From Gemmatimonas aurantiaca (GTDB lineage Bacteria; Gemmatimonadota; Gemmatimonadetes; Gemmatimonadales; Gemmatimonadaceae), in assembly GCF_037190085.1 (NCBI RefSeq), contig NZ_JBBCJO010000003.1:4712-68711 (forward strand): a DNA stretch of 64,000 nucleotides, written 5' to 3'. Position 1 is the first letter of the stretch; the number at the start of each line of letters is the position of its first letter. Both the position numbers and the translations under genes were made by a program. Below are positions 1 to 8,443 of the stretch, one piece after another. The notes below the pieces were generated by a model. That model was not told the origin of the DNA and ran no database searches. It was given only the letters and a program-made list of their open reading frames with translations.

Positions 1-858
1 ATAACTCAGATCCGATTCACTGATCACCACCCCGGCCACGAACGCGCCCAGCGCGAACGACACTCCGAACAGCGACGCGGCGCCGACGGCCACACCGAGC
101 GCGACGGCGAGAATCGCCAGCGTGAACAACTCCCGCGATCCCATGCGTGCCACATGCGTGAGCAGCCACGGCACCGTGCGTCGTCCCACGAATGCCATGA
201 GCGCAATGAATGCCGCCACTTTGAGCACGGTGACCGCGACGACCTTGAGCAGTCCCAGCCCCACGGCTCCGGCAGCCGTACCGCCCGCCCCTCCCGGGGC
301 GCTGTGCAGCACGTCCCGCACACCCGGGGCACCGAGCGTTTCGAGCACCGCCGGCAGCATCACCAGGGCCACGACCACCACCAGATCCTCGGCGATCAGC
401 CACCCCACGGCAATACGGCCGTCGAGCGAATCGAGCAGACCACGATCCTCGAGCACCCGCAACACCACCACCGTGGACGCCACCGACAGCGACATGCCGA
501 AGACCACGGCGGCCGGCGCATCCCATCCCCAGCTGAACGCCAGCGTGGCACCCAACCCCATCGCGATCGTCATCTGTATCACCGCGCCGGGCAACGCAAT
601 CCGCCGCACGCGTATCAGATCGCCGGGCGAAAAATGCAATCCCACACCGAACATCAGGAGAATCACCCCGATCTCCGCGAGCTGACTCGCCAGCGAGATA
701 TCGGAGACGTACCCCGGGGAGTGCGGGCCCAATGCGATACCGGCGAGCAGATAGCCCACCAGTGGCGGCATCTTCAGCTTGGCGGCGACGAGACCAAAAA
801 GAAATGCCACGCCGAACGCCGCGGCCAGCGTGACGAGAAGACCAGTCTGCACATGCAT
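1..858 (-). CDS. Kef-type cation/proton antiporter (CPA2), C-terminus cut by window edge
   Basis: The first 286 residues read open from an ATG at 858 to base 1 with no stop, so the gene continues outside the window. The translation starts MHVQTGLLVTLAAAFGVAFL and continues with hydrophobic helices typical of CPA2 exchangers, including the GYLLAGIALGP segment near residue 35 and an FALGAFVAGVVISES segment near the cut end. Family knowledge: these inner-membrane proteins exchange K+ or Na+ for protons; YbaL/RosB types add a C-terminal TrkA-N domain, which would lie outside the window. It is the last visible gene of a same-strand run that begins with the MerR regulator at 4536, with 65 bp separating it from the DUF2891 gene. 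The substrate ion cannot be told from this part. Confidence 0.88.
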   Translation of the reverse strand, partial: MHVQTGLLVTLAAAFGVAFLFGLVAAKLKMPPLVGYLLAGIALGPHSPGYVSDISLASQLAEIGVILLMFGVGLHFSPGDLIRVRRIALPGAVIQMTIAMGLGATLAFSWGWDAPAAVVFGMSLSVASTVVVLRVLEDRGLLDSLDGRIAVGWLIAEDLVVVVALVMLPAVLETLGAPGVRDVLHSAPGGAGGTAAGAVGLGLLKVVAVTVLKVAAFIALMAFVGRRTVPWLLTHVARMGSRELFTLAILAVALGVAVGAASLFGVSFALGAFVAGVVISESDLSY

Positions 859-923
859 GGACGGAAAGCTAGCGACGCGGGGAAAACTTCCCGTGATCGG
901 CGGAACCCGGCGGCACCCTCACG

Positions 924-2021
924 TCAGCCAGCCATCATCGCGAGCAGCGCAAACGTGGCCAGCCAGTGCTCGCCGGCGTAGTCCCCCGCCACCCACGGCA
1001 GACTCGCCTGCAGATGACGATCCGCTGCCTCCAATGCCCGCCCACGTCGCTGATCGCCCGGCGCCATCGTGGTCGCCAGGGCCTGCCAGCACCACGCACG
1101 ACTCAGATTGAGTCCATCGAGATGCGCGATTTTGCCGTCGGAGCGATCACTCACTTCCGCCGGTGTGAACAACGTACCCGGCTGCCCCTGCGCGAGCCTC
1201 GGCAGGAATTCGGCGAACCAGTCGTGAAAGGCATCCGGTGACAACACCCAGCGCATGCACTCGGCTTCCATCAACGCCGACGACAGGAAATCGTCGCCAC
1301 CCGGCTCCCACGCCTGACAATCGTGGTCGCTCAGATACCACCGACGGGCCGTCCCGCGCGCCAGCGCGCCGAGTTCCGCGACCGTCGCTTCACCCGTGTC
1401 ACCATCGGTGTATTCGAACAGCAGGCGCAGGGCGAACGCGGTGTTGTAGTGCGTGCCCACCCGCACCGGATAGGTGGCCCGGGGCAGGAACGCCAGGAAA
1501 CGCTGCACAAAACACTCGGCGAGCGGCGCCAGCACCGCCGCCCAGCGACGTCCCGCGTCGTCGTCATGCCGACGCAACTCCGCCGCCAGCATCAACAGCC
1601 ACGCCCACCCATACGGACGTTCGAAACCGCCGCGGGCCGAATGCGCGGCGTACGCCACTTCGGTGGCCATGCGCGATTCGGTGAACTGCGCGTCGAACTG
1701 TGCCGAGATGCGCGCGCTGATCTCGAGATCGGGATGGAGCCGGCGTATCGTGGCCAGCAGCCAGTACCCATGCACGCACGAATGCCAGTCGAAGCTGCCG
1801 AAGAACACCGGATGCAGTATCGAAGGCGACTGCACGTCTTCGGCGCCCAGCAGAACGTGATCGAGCTTGTTCGGATACTCGCGGGTCACATGCGCGAGCG
1901 CGAGGCGCGCAAAATGCGTCGCCATGTCCCGGTCGGGCCGTGCAGGCCCCCGTTCAGTATCGGAAAAGCCGGAGTCGATGTTCATGAGAAGAGGTGCGGC
2001 ATGCGCGGACATGCTCGGCAT
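924..2021 (-). CDS. DUF2891 family protein
   Basis: A 365-residue protein without membrane segments. The conserved block LHPVFFGSFDWHSCVHGYW (about residues 70-90) and the W-rich, helical remainder identify the DUF2891 family, probably an alpha/alpha-barrel-like fold. No function is established for the family. It lies 16 bp downstream of DUF979 on the same strand, and DUF969, DUF979 and DUF2891 form one apparent operon. The start is uncertain: ATG at 2021 is used, but ATG at 2012 or 1985 is also in frame and none has a clear Shine-Dalgarno sequence. Confidence 0.85.
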   Translation of the reverse strand: MPSMSAHAAPLLMNIDSGFSDTERGPARPDRDMATHFARLALAHVTREYPNKLDHVLLGAEDVQSPSILHPVFFGSFDWHSCVHGYWLLATIRRLHPDLEISARISAQFDAQFTESRMATEVAYAAHSARGGFERPYGWAWLLMLAAELRRHDDDAGRRWAAVLAPLAECFVQRFLAFLPRATYPVRVGTHYNTAFALRLLFEYTDGDTGEATVAELGALARGTARRWYLSDHDCQAWEPGGDDFLSSALMEAECMRWVLSPDAFHDWFAEFLPRLAQGQPGTLFTPAEVSDRSDGKIAHLDGLNLSRAWCWQALATTMAPGDQRRGRALEAADRHLQASLPWVAGDYAGEHWLATFALLAMMAG

Positions 2022-2037
2022 GCACAGGCATACACAG

Positions 2038-2991
2038 TCAGCGGGGATAGGCGAAGTACGTCAGCAGAGCGATGTTGACCGCCAGCAGCATGAGCGCCGT
2101 GGGTACCTGCGCCTTGATGACTCCGTATCGATCACGCAACTCCAGCAGCGCGGCCGGCACGATGTTGAAGTTTGCGGCCATCGGGGTCATCAGCGTACCG
2201 CAGAACCCCGAGAGCATGCCGATCGCGGTGACGATCACCACGTCGCCGTGATACTGCTGCACCACCAGCGGCAGTCCGATGCCGGCGGTCATCACCGGGA
2301 ATGCCGCAAACGCATTGCCCATGATGATGGTGAACAGCGCCATGCCCACGGCGTAGGCCGCAACCGCCGCCGTGGGAGTGCCCAGTGGCAGATAGGTGGT
2401 GGCCAACGTCGCAATGATTTTCCCCACGCCGGCCGATGCAAACAGCACGCCCAGTGCGGCGAGTGACTGTGGCAACACGGCCGCCCATCCCACCGAGTCC
2501 ATCAGACGGCGGGCTTCCACAATGGGTGCGTGAATGGGCGGCCGCAGCATCACCAGCGCGGTCAGCAGCGCGAGCACCGTGGCCACACCGAGTGCGATCT
2601 GCGTGACCTGTTTTGGGTCCACCAGTGGTGTCCCGCCAATGCTCACCCGTCCAAGCAACAGACTGCCGAGGAACGTCGCCACCGGCACGACCAGCACCGG
2701 CACGAACAGGCGATTTCCCCACCGCTCCGCCGAGAAGATCCGATGTTCGGCCGTCGCCGACTCCCGTGTGCTTGATGACAACCCGAACGACGCGGTGGCC
2801 ACCATGAGCAGCACCAGCACCCCGTTGGTGAAATCGCCCAACCGTGTGCCGAGCAGGAAGATCACCGCATACACACCCCAGAAGATCGTGTTGCGCCAGC
2901 GTGTATGACTCCGGCTGTCCAGCGCGTTCACGATGGCCACACCACCCACCATCAGTCCCATCAGCCAGTAGATCGCCTCGAGACGGATCAT
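2038..2991 (-). CDS. DUF979 membrane protein
   Basis: A 317-residue polytopic membrane protein with about nine hydrophobic segments and the N-terminus MIRLEAIYWLMGLMVGGVA. The ATG at 2991 overlaps the stop of the upstream DUF969 gene by four bases (ATGA), so the two are translationally coupled. A longer open frame continues upstream of 2991 but it overlaps DUF969 out of frame and is not coding. DUF969 and DUF979 are found as an adjacent pair in many genomes and look like two halves of one permease or transporter, often near pyroglutamyl-peptidase genes; no such peptidase is visible here. The substrate is unknown. Confidence 0.87.
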   Translation of the reverse strand: MIRLEAIYWLMGLMVGGVAIVNALDSRSHTRWRNTIFWGVYAVIFLLGTRLGDFTNGVLVLLMVATASFGLSSSTRESATAEHRIFSAERWGNRLFVPVLVVPVATFLGSLLLGRVSIGGTPLVDPKQVTQIALGVATVLALLTALVMLRPPIHAPIVEARRLMDSVGWAAVLPQSLAALGVLFASAGVGKIIATLATTYLPLGTPTAAVAAYAVGMALFTIIMGNAFAAFPVMTAGIGLPLVVQQYHGDVVIVTAIGMLSGFCGTLMTPMAANFNIVPAALLELRDRYGVIKAQVPTALMLLAVNIALLTYFAYPR

Positions 2992-3731
2992 GTCGTGGCG
3001 CTCCCCTGACGGAACGTTTCGGACGTCTCGAGCGCGTCCTCCATGTCGGCCGCGGCCGTTGCCGATTCCCGCCGGAGCCTGCGATCCAGCAACAACAGGC
3101 GGGTGCCGTGAATGACGAACGCCGCGATGGCCGTGGGGATCGCCCAGCGGGCGAGATGCAGCGGTTCGACGAGGATGCCGTTCTGCTCGAGAAACCCGCG
3201 AATGAGCAGGATCGAACCGATGGCCACGAACACATCCTCGCCGAAGAACACGCCTACGTTGTCGGCGCCCGCCGCCATGGCCTTGATACGCTCCCGCGTG
3301 GACTCGGCCAGCGGTCCGTGCGCATTGTCCGCAGCCCCCTCGGCCATCGGTGCCACCAGCGGCCGCACCATCTGGGCATGCCCACCCAGCGACACGAGCC
3401 CGAGCGCCGCGGTGATCTGCCGGAGGGCGAGATACACCAGCAACACCCGGCCGGCCGTGGCGGCGCGGATCCGACCGATGACTTCGCGGGCCCGTTCCTT
3501 GAGCCCCGATCGTTCCACCACGCCGATGACCGGCAGCACCAGCCACACGATGGCGACGTACCGACTCTCCACGAACGCGTGACCGAACGCCGCGATGACA
3601 TCGTGCAGCGACTGGCCACTGGCGAGTCCGGTGGCCAGCCCGGCCAGTGTCACCACCAGCAACGCATTGAGCCGCAGCGCAAATCCGACGATGACGATGA
3701 GAATGCCGATGAGGGGAAGCATGGCGGCCAA
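2988..3731 (-). CDS. DUF969 membrane protein
   Basis: A 247-residue membrane protein starting MAAMLPLIGILIVIVGFALR, with a first helix directly at the N-terminus and several more through residue 215, then a polar tail. The central ALGLVSLGGHAQMVRPLVAPM and ADNVGVFFGEDVF blocks are characteristic of DUF969. It is coupled to DUF979 by an ATGA overlap and lies 46 bp downstream of the MerR regulator, so it may be cotranscribed from the MerR promoter. Family role is unestablished; a two-component permease with DUF979 is the simplest reading. Confidence 0.87.
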   Translation of the reverse strand: MAAMLPLIGILIVIVGFALRLNALLVVTLAGLATGLASGQSLHDVIAAFGHAFVESRYVAIVWLVLPVIGVVERSGLKERAREVIGRIRAATAGRVLLVYLALRQITAALGLVSLGGHAQMVRPLVAPMAEGAADNAHGPLAESTRERIKAMAAGADNVGVFFGEDVFVAIGSILLIRGFLEQNGILVEPLHLARWAIPTAIAAFVIHGTRLLLLDRRLRRESATAAADMEDALETSETFRQGSATT

Positions 3732-3777
3732 AATGCAGCCCGGAAGAGCCGGCCACCATGCCCCCCGCTCATCGGCC

Positions 3778-4536
3778 TCACCCCGGGCCGCCGCCGATCT
3801 TCGCGAAGACCTGACTCATGTAGGCGAACATCGACGGATCGGGCGTGTGGGGCTGCACCGCATTGATCTGCGCGTGCTCCTGCTGATACATCGTCCGCAC
3901 GCTCGCCGCGATATCGCGATTCCCGCCGGTGAAGGCGTTCACCAGCTCACGCCAACGCCGCGCGAGCGCCTGGAGTTCGGGATCGTCCGGCCCCGTCCCC
4001 TTGGCCATGTGTGCACGGACTGCGGGGATCACCTCGGCCCAGGCCTGCTCCACTTCGCGGATTCGCTCGGCGCCCAGTTCCGCGCCCCGCGCCTGGATGT
4101 CCTGCAACTGCTCTGGCGTGAAGTACTTCTCCATCATGATCGTGCCCTCGATGATGCGACACAGGTCCGTGAGCGGGACGTGCGTCGCGGTCTGCAGATG
4201 GCGCGCCAGGTGCTGCAACCGTTCCGTCAGCCGCTGCGTCTGCGCGAGTTGCGCCTGCAGGCGGTCGAGATGCAGTTGAATGACGCGCTGGGCCGAGAAG
4301 GCGCCGCCGTCGAGCAGGCGCCGGATCTCCTCCAGCGGGAACCCCGTGGCGCGCAACGACTGGATCTGCTGGAGCCGCTGAACATCCCCGTAGGTGTAGA
4401 GCCGGTGGCCGGCCGGCGTACGCCCGGAGGGGACCAGCAGTCCGATCTCGTCGTAGTGGTGCAGCGTGCGAACCGACAGCCCGGTGTGCCGGGCCAGCGC
4501 GCCGACTTTGAGTGGGAGTGACGGAGTCGACGACAT
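3778..4536 (-). CDS. MerR-family regulator with TipAS-like ligand domain
   Basis: A 252-residue regulator. Residues 8-75 form the MerR winged helix (LKVGALARHTGLSVRTLHHY, then the GHRLYTYGDVQRLQQI block), followed by a coiled dimerisation helix and a C-terminal domain from about residue 140 resembling TipAS (EKYFTPEQL, LARRWRELVNAFTGG). In Streptomyces TipAL and relatives such as Mta and SkgA this domain captures small molecules and triggers transcription. The ATG at 4536 was chosen because GAGGTG lies just upstream and the protein then starts as family members do; an open frame extends further without a ribosome site. A perfect MerR operator lies about 75 bp upstream, implying autoregulation. 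Confidence 0.92.
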   Translation of the reverse strand: MSSTPSLPLKVGALARHTGLSVRTLHHYDEIGLLVPSGRTPAGHRLYTYGDVQRLQQIQSLRATGFPLEEIRRLLDGGAFSAQRVIQLHLDRLQAQLAQTQRLTERLQHLARHLQTATHVPLTDLCRIIEGTIMMEKYFTPEQLQDIQARGAELGAERIREVEQAWAEVIPAVRAHMAKGTGPDDPELQALARRWRELVNAFTGGNRDIAASVRTMYQQEHAQINAVQPHTPDPSMFAYMSQVFAKIGGGPG

Positions 4537-4600
4537 GCATGCACCTCGGAAACAGGGGACTGGATGTGACCACATGCCCGGATGGGTGGCCACGAGCCGC

Positions 4601-4631
4601 AGCCTAGGCCCTCACGTTACGTGAGGTGCAA
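4601..4631 (-). promoter_or_regulatory. MerR-type promoter with 19-bp spacer and palindromic operator
   Basis: On the minus strand TTGCAC (4631-4626) is followed by exactly 19 bases and then TAGGCT (4606-4601). The spacer holds the perfect inverted repeat CCTCACG-TAA-CGTGAGG (4626-4610). An overlong 19-bp spacer with a centred palindrome is the hallmark of promoters remodelled by MerR proteins. It drives the TipAL-like merR gene starting at 4536 and probably the DUF969-DUF979-DUF2891 genes behind it. Confidence 0.88.
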
Positions 4632-4736
4632 GGGGGGCACCATAAAATTCCCGCCATTGGGGCGCGACGCGGTATCCTTGCGGTATTCTTGAAGATTCGT
4701 CCCGGAGTTGCAGGGCTTCTCCCGCACCGTGCCGTC

Positions 4737-6077
4737 ATGCGCCGATCTTACATCGCTCTATCCGCCTTCGGGCTGGCCGCGACGACCGCGGCCACCATCG
4801 CGGCCACGCCCGTCGAGGCGCAGCCGGCAACCCGGCCCTCTCCGCTCGTGCTCGAGGTGGAGAAGCGTCTGCCTGCCGTCATGCCGAGGGTCATCGCCTG
4901 GCGCCGGGATCTGCACGAACACCCCGAGCTCTCCGGCAGCGAGGTCCGTACGGCAAAACTCGTCGCCGATCATCTCCGCGCACTGGGCATCGAAGTGCGC
5001 ACGGGCGTGGGAGGCCACGGCGTGGTCGGTGTGCTCAAAGGCGGCAAGCCGGGTCCCGTGGTCGCGCTGCGCGCCGACATGGACGCGCTGCCGGTGGCCG
5101 AGATGGGGGATTTGCCCTTCAAGTCGAAGGCCACCGGCACCTACCGCGGGCAGACGGTGGGGGTGATGCACGCCTGCGGGCACGACACCCACACGGCCAT
5201 GCTCATGGGCGTGGCGGAGATTCTGGCCGGCATGAAGGCCCAGCTGCCCGGCACGGTGAAGTTCGTCTTCCAGCCTGCCGAGGAAGGACTGCCCGATGGG
5301 GGCACGGGTGCGAAACTCATGATCGCTGATGGCGTGCTCGAAAACCCCAGAGTCGATGTGATCTTCGGACTGCACGTGGGCAATGCCCCGCTGGGGCAGA
5401 TCAGCTATCGCCCCGGCCCGTCCATGGCCGCCTCGAACAATCTCACCATCATCGTGAACGGCAAGCAGTCGCATGGCGCGATGCCGTGGGCCGGCACCGA
5501 CCCCATCGTGGTGGGCTCGCAGATCGTGAGTACGCTGCAGACCATCATCTCGCGGCAGACGGATATCAGCACGGTGCCGGCCATCATCACCATCGGTGCA
5601 TTCCAGGGCGGTGTCCGCAGCAACATCATCCCTGACAGTGTCGTGATGCTCGGCACCATCCGGACCTTCGACCTCGGCATGCGCAAGGAGATCTTCGAGC
5701 GCGTCGCCCGCACGGCGCAGATGGTGGCCTCTGCCTCGGGGGCGACGGCACGCGTGGTGATCGACAGCGGCAATCTCGTCACCCGAAACGACAGCGCGCT
5801 CACGCTCCGCATGGTGCCCACACTGCAACGCGCGGCCGGTGCAGCCGGTGCACAGCAGGCCGCGCTGTGGACGGCGTCCGAGGATTTCTCCTGGTATCAG
5901 GACCGTGTTCCCGGCTTGTTCTTCAATCTCGGCGTGACACCGCCCGACAGGGACTGGCGCACGGCGCCCAGCAATCATTCACCGTATTTCTTCGCCGACG
6001 AAGGCGCATTGCCCACCGGCGTGCGTGCCATGGCCAGCGTGGCCGTCGATTATCTCCTGAACCCCCTCCGCAAGTGA
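4737..6077 (+). CDS. Exported M20D-family amidohydrolase (N-acyl amino acid amidase type)
   Basis: A 446-residue protein with an N-terminal signal peptide (MRRSYIALSAFGLAATTAAT, cleavage after an Ala-rich stretch ending VEAQ). Metal-binding motifs of the M20D group are intact: HACGHDTHTAM around residues 145-155 supplies a Cys and His ligands and PAEEG around 180-184 the acidic pair; a C-terminal SEDFSWYQ motif supplies the last ligand region. The lid domain lies between about 215 and 330. Relatives hydrolyse N-acyl or indole-acetyl amino acids or act as carboxypeptidases; the true substrate is unknown. Start at 4737 is set by the signal peptide. The ChaN gene follows with a four-base GTGA overlap. 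Confidence 0.92.
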   Translation: MRRSYIALSAFGLAATTAATIAATPVEAQPATRPSPLVLEVEKRLPAVMPRVIAWRRDLHEHPELSGSEVRTAKLVADHLRALGIEVRTGVGGHGVVGVLKGGKPGPVVALRADMDALPVAEMGDLPFKSKATGTYRGQTVGVMHACGHDTHTAMLMGVAEILAGMKAQLPGTVKFVFQPAEEGLPDGGTGAKLMIADGVLENPRVDVIFGLHVGNAPLGQISYRPGPSMAASNNLTIIVNGKQSHGAMPWAGTDPIVVGSQIVSTLQTIISRQTDISTVPAIITIGAFQGGVRSNIIPDSVVMLGTIRTFDLGMRKEIFERVARTAQMVASASGATARVVIDSGNLVTRNDSALTLRMVPTLQRAAGAAGAQQAALWTASEDFSWYQDRVPGLFFNLGVTPPDRDWRTAPSNHSPYFFADEGALPTGVRAMASVAVDYLLNPLRK

Positions 6078-7030
6078 TCACCCGTCTTTTTTCCGGACGT
6101 CATGGCGCCCCGGTCGCGCTGATGGCGTCCCTCGTGCTCTTCACGGCGTGTGCGTCTGGGGGTTCGGCGAATGCACGGCCCGTTCCGCAGGCCGCGGTGC
6201 GCGTCTACGACACGAAAGCCGCGAAGTTCGTTCCCTTTGCGCAGCTCATCGACGTGGCCGCGCAGCGGGACTTCGTGTTCTTCGGCGAGCAGCATGACGA
6301 TCCCGCCACGCATGCCGCCGAACATGCGGTGCTGGCCGCCATCGGCGCGAAGCGTCCGCAGGTGATCGTGTCGCTGGAGATGTTCGAACGCGATGTGCAG
6401 CCGCTGCTCGATCAGTATCTCGCCGGCACCATCTCCGAAGCCAACTTCCTGGCCGGCGCCCGCCCCTGGGAGCGCTACACCACCGACTACCGTCCCATGG
6501 TGGAGCTCGCGCGTGTGCATGGATGGACGGTGGTCGCCTCCAACATTCCGCGTCCGCTGGCCAACGCCGTGAGCCGTCGCGGACTCACCGTGTTCGACAC
6601 GCTCAACGCCCGCGACAAACGTTACATCGCCCGCGAGCACGAATGCCCGCGCGATCGGTACTTCGAGCTGTTCTCGGCGGTCATGAACGGCCACAGCGCC
6701 GGCGGCGGACCACCCACCGTTGCCGATGCCGCACAGCAACAGGCCATGACCGTCCGTTTCTACGAAGCGCAGTGTTCGAAGGACGAAGCCATGGGCGAAG
6801 CCATCGCCGACGCCTGGCGCGCGGCGCCCAAGGGCACGCTGGTGTATCACGTGGATGGCGCGTTTCACAGCGACTACGGCCTGGGCACGGTGGCCCGCGC
6901 CAAACGCCGCGCACCGAACGCGTCGGTGGTGATCATCACGGCCGTTCCGGTGGCCGATCTCGCCAAAGCCGACCCGGCGGAGCACAAGGACAAGGCGGAC
7001 TACGTGATGTTCACGCGAGCGCCGAAGTAA
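6074..7030 (+). CDS. ChaN family lipoprotein
   Basis: A 318-residue protein of the ChaN/Tiki superfamily. The characteristic FFGEQHDDPATHAAEH segment near residues 70-85 and VSLEMFERDVQPLLDQYL near 105-120 are present. Starting from GTG at 6074, which overlaps the upstream stop as GTGA, gives a lipoprotein signal with lipobox LFTAC, so the protein is probably membrane anchored; ATG at 6122 would leave a very short signal. ChaN of Campylobacter is a haem-binding outer-membrane lipoprotein linked to iron uptake, while other superfamily members are proteases. Haem binding here is inference from the family only. Confidence 0.88.
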   Translation: MITRLFSGRHGAPVALMASLVLFTACASGGSANARPVPQAAVRVYDTKAAKFVPFAQLIDVAAQRDFVFFGEQHDDPATHAAEHAVLAAIGAKRPQVIVSLEMFERDVQPLLDQYLAGTISEANFLAGARPWERYTTDYRPMVELARVHGWTVVASNIPRPLANAVSRRGLTVFDTLNARDKRYIAREHECPRDRYFELFSAVMNGHSAGGGPPTVADAAQQQAMTVRFYEAQCSKDEAMGEAIADAWRAAPKGTLVYHVDGAFHSDYGLGTVARAKRRAPNASVVIITAVPVADLAKADPAEHKDKADYVMFTRAPK

Positions 7031-7103
7031 CGCGGTTACGGGTTGGGGGTTCAGGGTTTGGAGGTGAACAGCCGGGTTTTGGGTGACGGGTCCGTGAGTC
7101 CCG
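7030..7103. repeat. Dispersed intergenic repeat, copy 1
   Basis: The stretch directly after the ChaN stop resembles the stretch directly after the sigma-factor stop at 15663. The best matching part is 7047-7103 against 15687-15749, sharing GGGTTCA, GTGTGGAG-like and CCGGGTT-TGGG blocks with roughly three quarters of bases matching by eye and a small indel. No open frame is shared. Confidence 0.6.
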
Positions 7104-7190
7104 TAGTTCCAGCCCCCGTAGTTCCAGCCCCCGTAGTCCCAGCTCCCGTAGTCCGTAGTCGCCGTAGTCCGTAGTTGCCGTCAGCCCCCG
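7098..7190. repeat. Degenerate tandem repeat (CCCGTAGTTCCAGCC units)
   Basis: Two and a half near-identical 15-base units of type CCCGTAGTTCCAGCC are followed by shortened CCGTAGT-based units up to the stop codon of the next minus-strand gene. The array lies between convergent genes and shows no coding signal. Spacers and unit lengths vary, so it is not a CRISPR array. Confidence 0.7.
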
Positions 7191-7669
7191 TATCCCCTCT
7201 CCACCAAAAACCCCCGCACCTTCTCCGGGTCCCTCTCCACCTCCAGCGATCCCGGTCGCAGCCCGCTCCGCACCAGTACACCCGTGCCATCGGGGGCGGC
7301 GATCACTACGGCGTCGGTGGTGATGCAGACCACTTCCGCGGTCTCCGAGAGCTGCATCGGATGACCGGAGAAGTGCATGGTGGATCCTTCCTTGATCCCT
7401 TCCCCCGACATCGCGCCGTGCGGTTCGCTCCACGACACGCCGGTGAACAGCACGATGTCGTTGCCGCCGGCACTGAACGACTCGTGGGGGACACCCAAGA
7501 CACCGGGCGTGGGCTCGATCTCCGCCCGCAGCCGATAGGCGTCGAACAACGATTCGACATCGGCCGTGTCGATGCCGATGCGCACCGCTTCGCCGTCCTG
7601 CAGGACGATCGTCACTTCATGGTCGGCCACGGCCATGCCGCGCCATGCGCCACGTAAACGGCGCATCGC
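7181..7669 (-). CDS. Hypothetical protein
   Basis: About 162 residues, soluble, no signal peptide, acidic and rich in Val and Asp. I do not recognise a family. A middle segment GNDIVLFTGVSWSEPHGAMSG and a C-terminal EVERDPEKVRGFLVERGYGG are the most distinctive parts. The start is unresolved: ATG at 7669 is used. The frame stays open upstream, where an AGAGGGG sequence precedes a CTG at 7711 that would add REYRFQATTETIEA, so a CTG start is possible. Upstream lies the stop of the lipoprotein gene at 7783 on the same strand; the pair may be an operon. Confidence 0.65.
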   Translation of the reverse strand, partial: AMRRLRGAWRGMAVADHEVTIVLQDGEAVRIGIDTADVESLFDAYRLRAEIEPTPGVLGVPHESFSAGGNDIVLFTGVSWSEPHGAMSGEGIKEGSTMHFSGHPMQLSETAEVVCITTDAVVIAAPDGTGVLVRSGLRPGSLEVERDPEKVRGFLVERGYGG

Positions 7670-7782
7670 CTCGATCGTTTCCGTCGTGGCCTGGAATCGG
7701 TACTCGCGCAGAACACACCCCTCTGAGGAACGACATCGGGAATCCGGGCCATGCCGCCTCGCGAATCCCTTCTGAAATGTCG

Positions 7783-8343
7783 CTACTCGGCCCGCCTGAG
7801 CACATAGGCATGGCGGAACGCGAAGGTCTCGTCGTCCACCCACTCCTCGTTGAGCAGCCGCACTTCACCGGCGCTCACCACGAACGTCTCCCGCTGCCGC
7901 GCCCGGAGCTCCCCCTCGGGCAGACTGTCCGTGCTCTCCAGCACCAGATGCAGCGGCAGTCCATTCCGGCCGCCATCCCGGGCAACGACATCGAAAGCCT
8001 GATGCCAGCGAGCCGAGCTGTTTCCCCAGCGCGCCGTGGCCATCGGGCCGTCGAAATGGAGATGATCGATGCGCGTGGCCACGTGTCCGCTGGGGTCCTC
8101 ATAGCGGAACTGCAGCTCGAGCCCGTCCCTGTCCGGCGCCGGCAGCACCGTGAGCTTCGTCTGCCGCTTCACGCGCACCCCCAGCACACTGTCGGGCACT
8201 TCGAGCGTGCCCTGCCATTCGCCCATCATGCGGCTGTACAGCTGATCGCGCTCGAGCGGCTGCGTCAGCCGCGCGGGGCGCGAGCAAGCCGTCGACACGG
8301 TCAGCGCGGTGATGGTGATGAGGAGAGCGAGCGTGCGGCGCAT
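7783..8343 (-). CDS. Predicted lipoprotein of unknown function
   Basis: A 186-residue protein starting MRRTLALLITITALTVSTAC, a clear lipoprotein signal with lipobox STAC. GGAGG lies about nine bases before the ATG at 8343, which fixes the start. The mature part is beta-rich and hydrophilic and looks like a lipocalin- or DUF1579-like sheet protein (MMGEWQGTLEVPDS near residues 40-53), but this is only a resemblance. It faces away from the alcohol dehydrogenase gene that starts 100 bp away on the other strand. Confidence 0.78.
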   Translation of the reverse strand: MRRTLALLITITALTVSTACSRPARLTQPLERDQLYSRMMGEWQGTLEVPDSVLGVRVKRQTKLTVLPAPDRDGLELQFRYEDPSGHVATRIDHLHFDGPMATARWGNSSARWHQAFDVVARDGGRNGLPLHLVLESTDSLPEGELRARQRETFVVSAGEVRLLNEEWVDDETFAFRHAYVLRRAE

Positions 8344-8443
8344 GGGGGGAACCTCCGGAGACAACTGGCGCTCAGCGATGCCCATTTGACGCATCGAGGG
8401 CCGAAAGGGTTGCATGCACCGGTACCACCCCCAGCTTTCGGGT

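Noticed and set aside
122..981. Two long plus-strand reading frames over the first kilobase
   Set aside because: They are antisense to the antiporter gene; their translations are His/Arg/Pro/Ser-rich without any domain, as expected for shadows of GC-rich coding sequence.
2992..3759. N-terminal extension of the DUF979 frame to 573 residues
   Set aside because: It overlaps DUF969 in another frame on the same strand; DUF969 has the family signature and the DUF979 start at 2991 overlaps its stop.
7098..7190. Possible CRISPR array
   Set aside because: Units are contiguous, degenerate and of variable length without spacers, and no cas genes are present.
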